DNA of 23,027 nucleotides from Alistipes sp. GTDB taxonomy: Bacteria > Bacteroidota > Bacteroidia > Bacteroidales > Rikenellaceae. This document shows, one piece after another, positions 23,018 through 23,027 of this stretch (positions are counted from its first letter, which is position 1; every line of letters starts with the position of its first letter). The position numbers and the translations under genes are program-made. The DNA lies in the NCBI GenBank assembly GCA_017391665.1, contig JAFOXS010000124.1, positions 1 through 23,027 on the forward strand. The letters run 5' to 3'. The notes under the pieces were generated by a model, which saw nothing but the letters and a program-made list of their open reading frames with translations, did not search any database and was not told where the DNA came from.

Positions 23018-23027
23018 TATTGTAGAA

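Overview
The window looks like a chromosomal piece of a member of the Bacteroidales, possibly a Rikenellaceae/Alistipes-like gut bacterium. The order is well supported; the family is a guess. The evidence is Bacteroidetes-type -7 boxes (TAnnTTTG), the near absence of Shine-Dalgarno sequences, and families typical of the phylum: NigD-like lipoprotein, DUF3467, DUF4271, a sigma/anti-sigma pair, and Tat-exported Gfo/Idh/MocA oxidoreductases.

Region 1 (1-1991, minus strand): a NigD-like lipoprotein gene, then an ECF sigma factor, then a membrane anti-sigma-like protein that runs off the left edge. Sigma and anti-sigma are one base apart, and a GC-rich hairpin sits just before the sigma start. Region 2 (2105-5010, plus): a promoter, lnt (lipoprotein N-acylation) and folC (folate glutamylation), closed by a bidirectional terminator shared with a convergent DUF3467 gene.

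Region 3 (5562-13718, plus): a tightly packed ten-gene operon. In order: LysE-family transporter, cmk, ispH, a small membrane protein, an S41/PDZ protease, a histidine kinase with no adjacent response regulator, a DUF4271 membrane protein, hemD, rnpA and yidD. Gaps run from -44 to +17 bases. A second promoter for hemD-rnpA-yidD is embedded in the end of the DUF4271 gene. A bidirectional terminator separates this operon from convergent asnA. A tRNA-Glu(CTC) gene with a textbook promoter and its own terminator lies directly upstream of asnA.

Region 4 (14998-23027): an accessory carbohydrate region. A plus-strand Tat/lipoprotein-like secreted protein has a GH20-like HIGMDEE motif. It converges on a minus-strand two-gene operon: a Tat-signal Gfo/Idh/MocA oxidoreductase and a 931-residue HEAT-repeat protein ending in a DUF1080 (3-keto-disaccharide hydrolase) domain. 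Divergent from that operon lie an SDR D-mannonate oxidoreductase and mannonate dehydratase (uxuA), two steps of hexuronate catabolism. The likely theme is oxidation-dependent cleavage of a glycan outside the cytoplasm beside cytoplasmic uronate use; linking the two halves is inference.

The most unusual non-coding signal is a pair of roughly 120-bp imperfect palindromes flanking uxuA. They share a nearly identical 41-42-bp core, but their outer arms are unrelated in sequence and each still pairs with itself. A half copy lies after yidD. No CRISPR array, insertion sequence, phage gene or rRNA was seen.
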